Origin: DATBIO01 sp036556965
GTDB taxonomy: Bacteria; Acidobacteriota; Vicinamibacteria; Fen-336
Length of the DNA stretch: 28,230 nucleotides
Direction of reading: 5' to 3'
Assembly (NCBI GenBank): GCA_036556965.1
Contig: DATBIO010000015.1
Coordinates: 1 to 28,230 of the forward strand
Shown: positions 8,126 to 19,663 of the stretch, piece after piece
Layout of the letters: each line of letters opens with the position of its first letter
Numbering within the stretch: the stretch's first letter is position 1
The notes under the pieces: generated by a model
What the model saw: the letters and a program-made list of their open reading frames with translations, nothing else
What the model was told of the DNA's origin: nothing
The model's database searches: none
Made by a program: the position numbers and the translations under genes

Positions 8126-9901
8126 ATGCGGCGGTGGCTGGCGCTGGCTCTCATCCTGGCCGCCGCCGCCGTGCTCCGCTTCACCGGCCTGTCCTGGGGA
8201 CTCCGCCATCCGCCCCACGTGGACGAGCACTACTTCGTCCAGTACACGGCCTGGATGGTCGCCGCCGGCGACGTCAACCACCGCTTCCACGAGTACCCCG
8301 GGCTGCTCTTCTACCTGCTGGCTCCGTTCGTGGCGCCCTTCGGCGCGGGAGCGGGGCCGGCAGCCTACCTGGCCGCGCGCGCCCTGATCGCCGCCTTCGG
8401 CACGGCCAGCGTGCTCCTGGCCTGGAGGCTGGGCACCGACCTCGTGGGCGCGCGCGGGGGCCTGTTCGCCGCCGCCCTGGTCGCCGTGTCGCCCCTGGAG
8501 GTGCGCACCGCGCACATGGTGCGGCCGGACGTGGCCCTGGCCACCCTGGCCCTGGCCGCGCTCATCGTCTTCCGTGGCGTCGGGCCGCGCCCCCGCGGCG
8601 ACGCCGTGGCGGGGGCCGCCGTGGGCGCCGCCACCGCCCTCAAGTTCTCGGGGGCGCTCCTGGCCGTGCCCTACCTGGCCCGCCGTCTCAGCCAGACCGG
8701 CGGACGCTGGTGGTCCCCCCTCCTCGCCGGGGCCGCCGCCCTGGCCGCCTTCGCCCTCCTCTCCCCCGCCACCTTCCTGCACGGCGAGGACGCGCTGGCG
8801 GGCGCCGCCTTCCAGGCCCGCTACCACTACGAGTCGGAGGAGCAGCCCGACCAGTCCTATCCGCAGCAGCTCGCCAACTACGTGAGCGGGATCGCCGTCG
8901 CCCTCGGCGCGCCGGGGGCCCTGCTCGCCGTGCTCGGGTTCGCGGCGGGACGGCGCCAGTGGAGGGAGTGGCTTCCCCTCGCCGCCCTGCCCGTGGCCAT
9001 CGTGGCCGTGTTCGCCACCGCCGACGTCCGCCACCTGCGCCACCTGCTGCCCGCCCTGGGGGGCCTGGCCGTGGCGGCCGCGCGAGGGCTGGAGGCCGTA
9101 CCGGGCCGCGGCCTGCGCCTGGCCGCCGCCGCCGTCGCCCTGGGCGTGCCGCTCCATGCCTCCGCCTCCTACGTGGGCCGCATCGTCCAGCCCGGCGCGC
9201 GCGACCAGGCCGCGGACTGGATCGAGGCGCACCTGCCCGACGGCGCGCGCGTGCTGACAACGTTCGGGGCCGAGGTGGGGCTGGACCCCGCCCGCTACGA
9301 GGTCGTGCGCATGGAGCGCCTCGACGCGGGCACGCTGCGGCTGGCCCTCCATTTCGACCTCGTGGCCGCCGGGGCCACCGACGACCGCGGGACGGTGCGC
9401 GCGCTGGAGCGCCGGGCCGTGTTCGCGCCGGGGCACCGCGACCTCGGCTCGCGCATCGTGCTGCTCGGCGTCCCGGACGCGCGGCGGCCGCGCTACGCGC
9501 CCGTGGCCCTGGACGACGCCCGCATCACCGCGCAGCCTGCCGACGGTCCCCTCGCCGCCGTCCACGACGGCGACGCGGCCACGGCCTGGAGCATGCCTGC
9601 CTCACCCGGGGACCGCTGGATCGAAGTCGCGTGGCCCGCACCGCGCCGCGTGGGACGCATCGAGGTGGCCGTGCCCGCGGACGACCCCGGCGGCGGCGGC
9701 AACCTGCACGTGCACGTGCCGCAAGGGCGCGGCTGGCGCCGCCTCGCCGTCGCGCACGGCCGTCCCCCCGTCCCCGAGCAGCACGGCGCACGGAGCCAGT
9801 CGCTGATCCTGGAGCCGGTGGCCACCGACCGCCTGCGCCTGGTGCAGAAGGCGCCCGTGAACTGGCACGTCGCGGAGCTGCGGCTCGACGCGCTGCCCTG
9901 A
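8126..9901 (+). CDS. GT39-like (PMT/ArnT-type) membrane glycosyltransferase with C-terminal discoidin-like domain
   Basis: The 591-residue product has a long GT-C membrane region (about residues 1-340). Its first periplasmic loop carries HVDEHYF (Asp33-Glu34), the acidic pair expected at the active site of protein-mannosyl and aminoarabinose transferase relatives. The later HEYPG and VRPDVALA stretches also fit the family. A soluble part follows. The last 140 residues (about 450-591), with HDGDAATAW, a WIEVAWPAPRRVGRIEV strand and NWHVAELRLD, resemble an F5/8 type C (discoidin) carbohydrate-binding fold. The likely role is transfer of sugar from a polyprenyl carrier to a cell-surface acceptor, with the tail binding glycan. 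No Shine-Dalgarno precedes the ATG, which follows TAGAAT by 9 bases. Confidence 0.82.
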   Translation: MRRWLALALILAAAAVLRFTGLSWGLRHPPHVDEHYFVQYTAWMVAAGDVNHRFHEYPGLLFYLLAPFVAPFGAGAGPAAYLAARALIAAFGTASVLLAWRLGTDLVGARGGLFAAALVAVSPLEVRTAHMVRPDVALATLALAALIVFRGVGPRPRGDAVAGAAVGAATALKFSGALLAVPYLARRLSQTGGRWWSPLLAGAAALAAFALLSPATFLHGEDALAGAAFQARYHYESEEQPDQSYPQQLANYVSGIAVALGAPGALLAVLGFAAGRRQWREWLPLAALPVAIVAVFATADVRHLRHLLPALGGLAVAAARGLEAVPGRGLRLAAAAVALGVPLHASASYVGRIVQPGARDQAADWIEAHLPDGARVLTTFGAEVGLDPARYEVVRMERLDAGTLRLALHFDLVAAGATDDRGTVRALERRAVFAPGHRDLGSRIVLLGVPDARRPRYAPVALDDARITAQPADGPLAAVHDGDAATAWSMPASPGDRWIEVAWPAPRRVGRIEVAVPADDPGGGGNLHVHVPQGRGWRRLAVAHGRPPVPEQHGARSQSLILEPVATDRLRLVQKAPVNWHVAELRLDALP

Positions 9902-9910
9902 GCTCAGCGC
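9890..9910. terminator. Hairpin spanning both convergent stop codons
   Basis: GCGCTG (9890-9895) pairs with CAGCGC (9905-9910). Alternatively the palindrome CTGAGCTCAG lies inside it. Both stop codons (TGA at 9899-9901 on plus, and at 9904-9906 on minus) fall inside the structure. It may serve as a bidirectional terminator or mRNA end; no T tract is present on either side. Confidence 0.35.
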
Positions 9911-10212
9911 AGGGGATGCGGCCGCGCGTCCTCGCCGAGCTCCAGGGCCACGCTGCCGTCGCCTCGCCGCAGGGTCAGGATCACCCGGCCTCCCTGCAGG
10001 CCGAGCACGGCCCGCGGCTGCCCGTCGGCGTCGCGGACCACGAACCGGCGCGCTTCCACCGTGGGCGGCACGAGCACGTCGGGCCGGTCCGCCCGGGCCG
10101 GGACCAAGAGGGCGAGGGTGGGCGCGGCGGCCAGGGACAGCACGCAGAGGGCGCGCAGGCGGCGGTGCTGGCGCTCGAGGATCTCCAAACGGCTGGTCAG
10201 GTCGCTGGGCAC
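9904..10212 (-). CDS. Small membrane-anchored or secreted protein, unknown function (102 aa)
   Basis: GTG at 10210-10212 is the start, preceded by GGGAGG with a 6-base gap. Residues about 1-19 form a charged amphipathic helix (SRLEILERQHRRLR), a possible short coiled coil. Residues 20-42 are hydrophobic and end in PARA, which could be a signal-peptide cleavage site or a membrane anchor. Residues about 52-95 form a beta-rich repeat-like unit: VEARRFVVRDADGQPRAVLGLQ is followed by VILTLRRGDGSVALELG. I have seen the pattern of a residue string followed by VxDxxGxxRAxL in uncharacterised proteins of high-GC environmental bacteria, but no function is known to me. It lies downstream of the V4R/DUF2378-like gene on the same strand with 62 bases between. 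Confidence 0.65.
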   Translation of the reverse strand: MPSDLTSRLEILERQHRRLRALCVLSLAAAPTLALLVPARADRPDVLVPPTVEARRFVVRDADGQPRAVLGLQGGRVILTLRRGDGSVALELGEDARPHPLR

Positions 10213-10259
10213 GGTGCACCTCCCGGGGCGGCGGAGGGTCCGCCCTTGCCCTCCCTACA

Positions 10260-10271
10260 GGCGCCGGCGCC
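10260..10271 (-). repeat. GC palindrome after the V4R/DUF2378-like gene
   Basis: GGCGCCGGCGCC is a perfect 12-base palindrome 3 bases past the stop codon at 10275. On the minus strand it is followed by a second dyad, GGAGGG and CCCTCC, within the 62-base gap before the next gene. They may act as mRNA end structures; this is weak evidence. Confidence 0.3.
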
Positions 10272-10274
10272 GGC

Positions 10275-10859
10275 TCATTCCGCGGCCTTCCAGGACACGT
10301 CGAAGCGGCACGCCTCGTCCCCCTCGCAGACGCACGCGCTCTCGGTCACGGCCCCGCGCCGGCCGCCCTGGAGGGCGGCTGCCTGCTCGTAGTAGCCGGC
10401 GGCGCTCCAGCAGAACACCTTGGAGTAGCAGGGATACGCGAGCATGGAGACGCGGCAGGCGGTGGGGCCGCGGTGCTCGTACTCCGCCCGGCCGAAGTCC
10501 TGGTACTGGCGGTGCATGCGCGCCACGCCGGCGAAGAAGTCGTGGGGGTTCGGCCGCGCGTAGCTCTTGAAGCTGCCCGAGAGGTTGCGCCGGGCGGAGT
10601 CGCGCCCCAGCTCCGTGATCGCCCCCCGCTCGTCGGGGAGCCCTGCCACCACCACCACCGCGCGGTCGCTCTCCACCAGCGCGCGGAACGGGTACCACGA
10701 GATGGGCAGGATGGGGCCGCGGAGGACGCGCGCCGTCTCCGGCGAGACGTGCGCGCGCAGCGCGTCGAGCGCCGCCTCGCCGTCGCGCTCCCTCAGCCAG
10801 CGGAGGTGGGAATCGAGGATCCCCCCCCGCACGCGGCCGCCGTCCAGCTGCTCGCGCAT
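10275..10859 (-). CDS. V4R/DUF2378 (TIGR02265)-like protein, myxobacterial type, possible sensory or ligand-binding protein
   Basis: The 194-residue soluble protein has the layout of a family expanded in myxobacteria and other deltaproteobacteria. It shows an N-terminal helical region, a WYPF motif near residue 55, a block LGRDSARRNLSGSF (about 84-97), a stretch FFAGVARMHRQYQDFGRAEYE (written as positions 108-128) and a C-terminal block with Cys176, Cys178 and Cys184 followed by FDVSW. This last part resembles the cysteine-bearing end of V4R or heme-NO-binding-like folds, which bind small hydrophobic ligands or metals. I am not certain which named family it belongs to. The ATG has no Shine-Dalgarno; TAGACT stands 9 bases upstream. 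It follows pnp by 39 bases, which are largely filled by a hairpin. Confidence 0.6.
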   Translation of the reverse strand: MREQLDGGRVRGGILDSHLRWLRERDGEAALDALRAHVSPETARVLRGPILPISWYPFRALVESDRAVVVVAGLPDERGAITELGRDSARRNLSGSFKSYARPNPHDFFAGVARMHRQYQDFGRAEYEHRGPTACRVSMLAYPCYSKVFCWSAAGYYEQAAALQGGRRGAVTESACVCEGDEACRFDVSWKAAE

Positions 10860-10868
10860 GGACGGCGG

Positions 10869-10874
10869 AGTCTA
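10869..10874 (-). promoter_or_regulatory. Putative -10 hexamer of the V4R/DUF2378-like gene, leaderless geometry
   Basis: TAGACT (four of six matches to TATAAT) lies 9 bases before the ATG. The 18 bases TAGACTCCGCCGTCCATG differ at only two positions from the start context of the gene at 8126. There is no Shine-Dalgarno, and no -35 match is seen; the spacer would be occupied by the hairpin at 10877-10895. Confidence 0.35.
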
Positions 10875-10876
10875 CC

Positions 10877-10895
10877 CGAGCCCCCGGGGGGCTCG
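10877..10895 (-). terminator. Very GC-rich palindrome just after pnp
   Basis: CGAGCCCCCGGGGGGCTCG has two perfect 9-base arms with almost no loop; in RNA the inner pairs would open to form a tight hairpin. It starts 3 bases past the pnp stop codon (10899-10901). There is no T tract. It probably ends or protects the rpsO-pnp message and separates it from the V4R/DUF2378-like gene. Confidence 0.45.
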
Positions 10896-10898
10896 CCG

Positions 10899-13106
<2,208 letters not shown>

Positions 13107-13256
13107 GCTCTCTGTCTCCGATCAGGCCGAGGAAAAGGCCCGTTGCGGAGAGCGCGGCGCGTTGCCTCCACCCCGCCGGCGACGGCCGCGGGGAGGGACG
13201 TCGGCGGGGGGCTGGATGCAGGCCGCACGCGCGACTCTCCGATCATCACGTCAAGG

Positions 13257-13273
13257 TCCCGGCCGGGCCGGGA
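13257..13273 (-). repeat. Small hairpin in the rpsO-pnp gap
   Basis: TCCCGG (13257-13262) and CCGGGA (13268-13273) pair around CCGGG, about 30 bases past the rpsO stop. In other bacteria RNase III and PNPase act on structures in the rpsO-pnp spacer, so this may be a processing or attenuation element. The rest of 13107-13304 shows no other convincing signal apart from the pnp ribosome-binding site. Confidence 0.3.
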
Positions 13274-13304
13274 GGCGGGCTCGTCGCCTTTGGACGCGCG
13301 GGGG

Positions 13305-13574
13305 CTACTTGCGGATTCCAAGCTTCTCGATGAGCCCGCGGTAGCTGTCTGCGTCCTTCTTCTTCAGGTAGTCGAGGAGGCGGCGGCGCCGGCCGACCAT
13401 CATCATGAGGCCTCGGCGCGAATGATGGTCCTTGCCGTGCGCCTTGAAGTGCTCGGTGAGGTACCCGATGCGTTCGCTGAGGATGGCGATCTGCACCTCG
13501 GGCGACCCCGTGTCGCTGCCGTGCCTCCGGTGGCCGTCGATCACCTGCGTCTTCTTCTCCTTGGTGAGAGTCAC
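13305..13574 (-). CDS. rpsO: 30S ribosomal protein S15
   Basis: The 89-residue product is a standard-length S15 (LTKEKKTQVIDGHRRHGSDTG, then IAILSERI, HFKAHGKDHHSRRGL, GRRRRLLDYL). It binds 16S rRNA in the platform and bridges to the 50S subunit. The GTG start at 13572-13574 is fixed by GAGGAGG (13583-13589) with 8 bases between, and by family length; an upstream extension to 13619 would overlap the promoter's start region and is rejected. The gene has its own promoter at 13610-13638, so rpsO-pnp looks separable from the truB operon. In E. coli S15 represses its own translation; nothing here shows whether that happens. Confidence 0.98.
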   Translation of the reverse strand: MTLTKEKKTQVIDGHRRHGSDTGSPEVQIAILSERIGYLTEHFKAHGKDHHSRRGLMMMVGRRRRLLDYLKKKDADSYRGLIEKLGIRK

Positions 13575-13609
13575 CCGACTGTCCTCCTCGTCACGTTCAA
13601 CAAACGCTG

Positions 13610-13638
13610 ATCGTAGCACAGGCGTCCACGCCTGTAAA
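13610..13638 (-). promoter_or_regulatory. rpsO promoter with an inverted repeat filling its spacer
   Basis: On the minus strand TTTACA (13633-13638, five of six matches to TTGACA) and TACGAT (13610-13615) are separated by exactly 17 bases. Transcription would start near 13603, giving a 29-base leader with a good ribosome-binding site. The perfect dyad ACAGGCGT-n2-ACGCCTGT (13618-13635) fills the spacer and overlaps the -35, as expected for an operator. It might instead be an incidental hairpin; if transcribed from truB it could act as a terminator stem. Confidence 0.6.
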
Positions 13639-13704
13639 CACTTGATCCCTGGCGGGTTCGGAGGATGCCGCGCCCGCCGCGGGGCACCGGCGCGCTGCCT
13701 AACT

Positions 13705-13725
13705 CGAAGCCCGTCAAGGGCTTCG
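13705..13725 (-). terminator. 8-bp hairpin just after truB
   Basis: CGAAGCCC (13705-13712) and GGGCTTCG (13718-13725) pair perfectly around a 5-base loop, 2 bases past the truB stop codon. Only a weak T-containing stretch follows. Together with the separate rpsO promoter it marks the likely end of the rimP-truB operon. Confidence 0.5.
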
Positions 13726-13727
13726 TG

Positions 13728-14687
13728 TCAGGCCCCCGCGAGCACCACGTCGGGATGCAGGACGGGGAACGCGGGGAGGCCGGGCCCCGGCGGAGAGAAC
13801 CCCCGCGGCACCGCCAGCGCGAGCAGCCGGCCCCGCTCGTCGAGCAGCCGCATGCGCTCGGGCGGCGCCCCCGCGGGGAAGCCCTCCCCCACCAGCGCGG
13901 CCCCGAGGTCCCGGCCGTGCCGGACCGCGCGGGCGCCCTCCGCGGTCACCCGCGCGGCGGGAAGGTCCGCGAGGAGGCTGTCCATCGGCACCAGCCGCGC
14001 GCGGGCCAGCGCGGGCAGGTCGTCCCAGGCCACGGCGTCGGCCAGGCCGAACCCGCCGCTGCGCGTGCGGCGCAGGGCGGCCAGGTGGGCGCCGGTTCCG
14101 AGCTGCTCGCCGAGGTCGCGGGCCAGCGCGCGCACGTAGGTGCCGGCGGAGCAGCGCACCTCCAGCTCCACGCGGTCGCCCTCGGCGGCCACGACCTCCA
14201 GCGCGTGCACCACCACGGGAGCGGGCGTGCGCTCCACCGCCACCCCCGCGCGCGCCATCTCGTAGAGGCGGCGCCCGTCCTGACGCCGGGCGGAGTAGTG
14301 CGGAGGCACCTGGAGCTGGGGCCCGGTCAGGCGCGCGCAGGCCGCGCGCAGCCGGGCCGCGTCGGCCACCACGGCGCGGGGCGCGGCGAGGGGCTCGCCG
14401 GTGGCGTCGTCGGTGGTGGTGGCGAAGCCCAGGCGGACGGTGGCGCGGTACTCCTTCTCGCCCGCGCCCACGAAGCGCGCCAGGCGCGTGGCCTGCCCCA
14501 CGCAGACGGGCAGCACGCCGGTGGCGAAGGGATCCAGGGTGCCGGTGTGGCCCACCCGCCGCGTGCCCAGCGCCGCGCGCACGCGGTCCACCGCGTCGTG
14601 CGAAGTAGGCCCCGCCGGCTTGTCCACCACCACCACGCCGTGCGCGGGGGGCGTGGCGGCGCCGGTCACCCCGCGACCGGCGGCCAC
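13728..14687 (-). CDS. truB: tRNA pseudouridine(55) synthase
   Basis: The 319-residue protein makes pseudouridine 55 in the T-loop of tRNAs. GVVVVDKPAGPTSHDAV opens the domain and GHTGTLDPFATGVLP holds the catalytic Asp52. CSAGTYVRALARDLGE is the second conserved block. Residues about 240-319 form a C-terminal PUA-like domain. Length is normal for bacterial TruB. The start is GTG at 14685-14687, 4 bases past the rbfA stop codon, so translation is probably coupled; a second GTG at residue 7 is possible. It is the last gene of the operon before the hairpin at 13705-13725. Confidence 0.97.
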   Translation of the reverse strand: MAAGRGVTGAATPPAHGVVVVDKPAGPTSHDAVDRVRAALGTRRVGHTGTLDPFATGVLPVCVGQATRLARFVGAGEKEYRATVRLGFATTTDDATGEPLAAPRAVVADAARLRAACARLTGPQLQVPPHYSARRQDGRRLYEMARAGVAVERTPAPVVVHALEVVAAEGDRVELEVRCSAGTYVRALARDLGEQLGTGAHLAALRRTRSGGFGLADAVAWDDLPALARARLVPMDSLLADLPAARVTAEGARAVRHGRDLGAALVGEGFPAGAPPERMRLLDERGRLLALAVPRGFSPPGPGLPAFPVLHPDVVLAGA

Positions 14688-14691
14688 GGTC

Positions 14692-15054
14692 CTACTCGTC
14701 CTCGCCCGCCTTCGCGGGCGGGCTGACCTCGCGCAGGAGGCGCTCCACCCGGTCGGAGGCGTCGAGCCCGGTGTCGTAGTGGAACAGCAGCTCCGGGGTG
14801 TGGCGGAGGCGCAGCCGCCGGCCGAGCTCGCGGCGCATGAAGCCGCTGGCCTGGCGCAGGCCGGCCAGGCTCTTGTCGCGCTGGCCCTGGTCGCCCAGCA
14901 CGCCCACGCTCACGTGGGCGGTGCGCAGGTCGTCGGTGACGGTGACGCGGGTCACGGTGATGAAGCCGATGCGGGGGTCCTTCAGGCCGGAGGCGATCAG
15001 GCGCGCGACCTCCTCGCGCAGCTCCTCCGCCACGCGCTCCGCGCGGCGGCTCAC
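14692..15054 (-). CDS. rbfA: Ribosome-binding factor A
   Basis: The 120-residue product matches RbfA, the cold-shock 30S maturation factor with a KH-like fold: SRRAERVAEELREEVARLI, the DPRIGFITVTRVTVTDDLRTAHV core, and LRHTPELLFHYDTGLDASDRVERLL. Start is GTG at 15052-15054, overlapping the DUF503 stop codon as GTGA, with GGAG five bases upstream. This gives the usual family length, whereas upstream extensions run through unrelated Pro/Arg-rich codons. The overlap implies translational coupling. Confidence 0.96.
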   Translation of the reverse strand: MSRRAERVAEELREEVARLIASGLKDPRIGFITVTRVTVTDDLRTAHVSVGVLGDQGQRDKSLAGLRQASGFMRRELGRRLRLRHTPELLFHYDTGLDASDRVERLLREVSPPAKAGEDE

Positions 15055-15332
15055 TGCAGCTCCACCTCGGAGTCCAGCACCTCCAGGTCGTGGGTGGCGT
15101 GGGCCTCGCGCTCGGCGCTGTGCAGGGTGGCCTCGAGGTGGACGTGGTCCGTGTTCACGGAGACCACGGCCAGGCGCGCGCGCTGCCAGAGGTCCTGGTG
15201 CTCCACCTCCGCCACCGCCACGTTGAGGCGGTTGCGCAGCCGCGTCTCCAGGCTGCGCAGGACCTGCCGCTTGTCCTTCAGCGACCGCGCGCCGGGGAAG
15301 TGGAGGTCGAGGGTGAGCAGGCCGATGACCAT
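15051..15332 (-). CDS. DUF503 (YlxP-like) protein
   Basis: The 93-residue protein is a typical DUF503 member (VIGLLTLDLHFPGARSLKDKR, then LRNRLNVAVAEVEHQDLWQRA and LAVVSVNTD). The family has a ferredoxin-like fold and sits between infB and rbfA in Firmicutes and many deltaproteobacteria. The location suggests a role in ribosome maturation, but no activity is established to my knowledge. It starts 58 bases after infB. That gap can fold into a GC hairpin, and only a distant GGGAG is seen upstream. The stop overlaps the rbfA start. Confidence 0.93.
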   Translation of the reverse strand: MVIGLLTLDLHFPGARSLKDKRQVLRSLETRLRNRLNVAVAEVEHQDLWQRARLAVVSVNTDHVHLEATLHSAEREAHATHDLEVLDSEVELQ

Positions 15333-15390
15333 GCCCGCACTTCACCACAACTCCCGGCGGCGGCCAAAGGGCGCGGCCCCGCCCCGCCGC

Positions 15391-18181
15391 CTAGGCGAGC
15401 GTCTCCTTGACCTTCTCCGTGGTGAAGAACTCGATGACGTCGCCGGGCTTGACGTCGTTGTAGCCGGCGATGCCGATGCCGCACTCCAGGCCGGCCTTCA
15501 CCTCGGTGGCGTCGTCCTTGAACCGCTTGAGCGAGCTGACGCGGCCGGTGTGGATGACCACGTTGTCGCGGAGCAGCCGCACGTGGGCGTTGCGGTTCAC
15601 CCGGCCGTCGGTGACGTAGCAGCCGGCGATGGTGCCGACCTTGGAGATCTTGAAGGTGTCGCGCACCTCGGCGGAGCCCAGCCGCACCTCGCGGATGGTG
15701 GGCTCGAGCAGGCCCTCCATGGCCTTCTTGATGTCCTCCATCACGTCGTAGATCACGGTGTAGAGGCGCAGCTCGACCTCGTCGCGCTCCGCGATCTCGG
15801 CCGCCTTGCGCTCGGGGCGCACGTTGAAGCCGAGGACCACGGCGTTGGAGGCGGCGGCCAGCAGCACGTCGCTCTCCGTGATGGCGCCCACCCCGGAGCG
15901 GATGATGCGGAGCTTGATCTTCTGCTGGGGCAGCTTCATGACCTGGTCGCTCACCGCTTCCAGGGAGCCCTGCACGTCCGCCTTCACCACCAGGGGCAGC
16001 TCCTGGAGCTGGCCCTCGGCGATGGCGCGGCCCAGGTCCTCCAGGCGGATTCGCGAGGACGCGGCCATGGCCTTCTCGCGCAGGCGGAGCTGGCGGAAAG
16101 TCACGATCTGCTGCGCCTTGACGCTGTCCGTCACGGCCAGGAGCTGGTCGCCGGGCTCGGGCAGCGCGGCCAGGCCCAGCACCTCCACGGGGGTGGCCGG
16201 CCCCGCGTCCTTCAGGCGGCGCCCCGCCTCGTCCACCAGGGCGCGGACCTTGCCCGCCACCGCCCCCGCCACCACCATGTCGCCCACGCCGAGGGTGCCG
16301 TCCTGGATGAGGACGGTGGCCACCGGGCCCCGGCCCTTGTCCAGGCGCGACTCCAGCACCGTGCCCACCGCCGGCTTCTTGGGGTTGGCCTTGAGCTCCT
16401 GCAGGTCGGCCACCAGCAGCAGCATCTCCAGGAGCTGTTCGAGGTTCTGCTTCTTCTTGGCGGAGACGCTGACGAAGACGGTGCTGCCGCCCCACTCCTC
16501 GGGCATGAGCCCGCGGTCGCTGAGCTGCTGCTTGACCCGGTCGGGCTGCGCCTCCGGCTTGTCGATCTTGTTCACCGCCACCACGATGGGCACGCCCGCG
16601 GCCTTGGCGTGGTCGATGGCCTCCACCGTCTGCGGCATGACTCCGTCGTCGGCGGCCACCACCAGGACCACGATGTCCGTGACCTTGGCCCCCCGCGCGC
16701 GCATGAGGGTGAAGGCCTCGTGGCCGGGAGTGTCGAGGAAGACGACCTTCCGCTCCCCCACGTCCACGTGGTACGCGCCGATGTGCTGGGTGATGCCGCC
16801 GGCCTCGCCCGCGGCCACGCTCGTCTCCCGGATGGCGTCCAGGAGCGAGGTCTTGCCGTGGTCGACGTGGCCCATCACCGTGATCACGGGCGCGCGCGGC
16901 AGCAGGTCCTCGGGCTTCGAATCGCTGGTCTGCACCTGGACCAGCTCCTCCTCGAAGCTCTGGATGTTGGCCTCGTACCCGAACTCCTTGCAGATCTCGA
17001 TGGCCAGGGGCGGGTCCAGCGTCTGGTTCACGGTGGCCATGATGCCGCGCTGGAGCAGCGCCTTGATGATGTCGGAGTTCTTGACGTCCGCCATCTTCTC
17101 GCCGAGCTCCTTGACCGTGACGCCCTCGGTGAGCGTGATCTTCCGCGGCGGCCCCGTGTAGGCGGGCCGCTCCGCCTTGGCCGGCTCCGGGATGGCGCGG
17201 CCGCGGTCCACGCGCCGGGGAGCGGGACGGCCCACGGGACGCGGCGGCACCGGCACCCCCGGGCCCGGTCGTCCGGGGATGGGCGAGACCGGGCGCAGGC
17301 CTCCGGGCATCCCCGGGCGCATCGGTCCCACGGGGTGCGGCGAGCGCGGCAGCATGCCGCCCGCTCCCGCGTGCGGATGGGCCGTGGTCGGGTGGGGGCC
17401 CACGGGACGCGGGGGGACGGGACGCGCGGCGATGGGCCGCACGGGGCCCGTCGGCCGCGGCGCGGGCACGCTCGGGGGCAGGGCCACGGGGGCCGCGACC
17501 ACCGGCGCGGGCGGCACCACGGGCGCGGGAGGAGCGATGGGGCGCAGCGGACCGGTCACGCGCGGCGGCGCCATGCGCGGCGCGGGAGCCGCGGTGGCCA
17601 CGGCCGGGGCGGCGGGCGCCGGTGCCGCCACGGGGGCGTGCATGGGAGGAGCGGGGGGGGCGGCGGCTGCGGGCGCGCTGGCCGCCACGGGGGCGGCGGC
17701 GGGCTCCTCCGGCTCCTCCTCCTCCTCCTCGATCTCCTCGATCTCCTCGAGCGCGGGGATGGGCATGGGCGGCCGCGCGGGGGCCAGGCGGGGCGCTCCC
17801 GGCGCGTGCTGGAGCGCGGGGGCGGGGTCCTCGCCGGCGAGGGGCCGCGCCGGCTCCTTCTCCGGCTTGCCCTTGCGGCTCTTGCGCGCCTCCGCGGCGG
17901 CGGCGGCGGCCTGGGCCGCCTCCTCGCGCGCCGCGCGCTCGGCCGCGATCTTCTCCGCCAGGGCCTGCTGGGCCAGCTCGCGCTCCGCCTCGTCCTCGTC
18001 GCTGCCGTAGATCCGGCGCTTGCGCGCGGTCAGGGCGTCGATCTTCAGCGCCCGCTTGAGCTTGTCCGCGGTGTCCTCGTCGACCGAGGAGCTCGCGGTC
18101 TTGGCGTCCACCCCGAGCTTCTTCAGGCGGTCGATGATCTCCTGGCTGCCCAGGCCGAGGTCCCGGGCGAGCTGGAAGACC

Positions 18182-18195
<14 letters not shown>
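15391..18195 (-). CDS. infB: Translation initiation factor IF-2
   Basis: The 934-residue GTPase delivers fMet-tRNA to the 30S subunit. Residues 1-55 are an IF2_N module (VRVFQLARDLGLGSQEIIDRLK as positions 4-25). A long low-complexity linker (about 60-350) follows, with an acidic Glu run (150-164) and many Pro/Ala and RPVGP/RPI-like repeats. A second IF2_N module is at about 352-405. The G domain has GHVDHGKT (442-449), DTPGH (488-492) and NKID (542-545); domains II, III and IV follow. The linker is of the long kind seen in deltaproteobacteria. The start at 18195 has GGAGGGG six bases upstream and overlaps the last 14 bases of nusA, indicating coupling; the reading frame is open further upstream but that would run deeper into nusA. 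Confidence 0.98.

Positions 18196-19662
<1,467 letters not shown>

Positions 19663-19663
<1 letters not shown>

Noticed and set aside
6571..10392. A plus-strand open frame of more than 1200 codons
   Set aside because: It runs antisense through the ferredoxin/NrfD gene and across two other genes in a wrong frame, with Arg/Pro/Gly/Ala-rich low-complexity translation. It is a by-product of high G+C.
14692..15348. Longer RbfA starting at 15348
   Set aside because: The extra 98 residues are out-of-frame DUF503 sequence. The GTGA overlap start with GGAG gives the family length.
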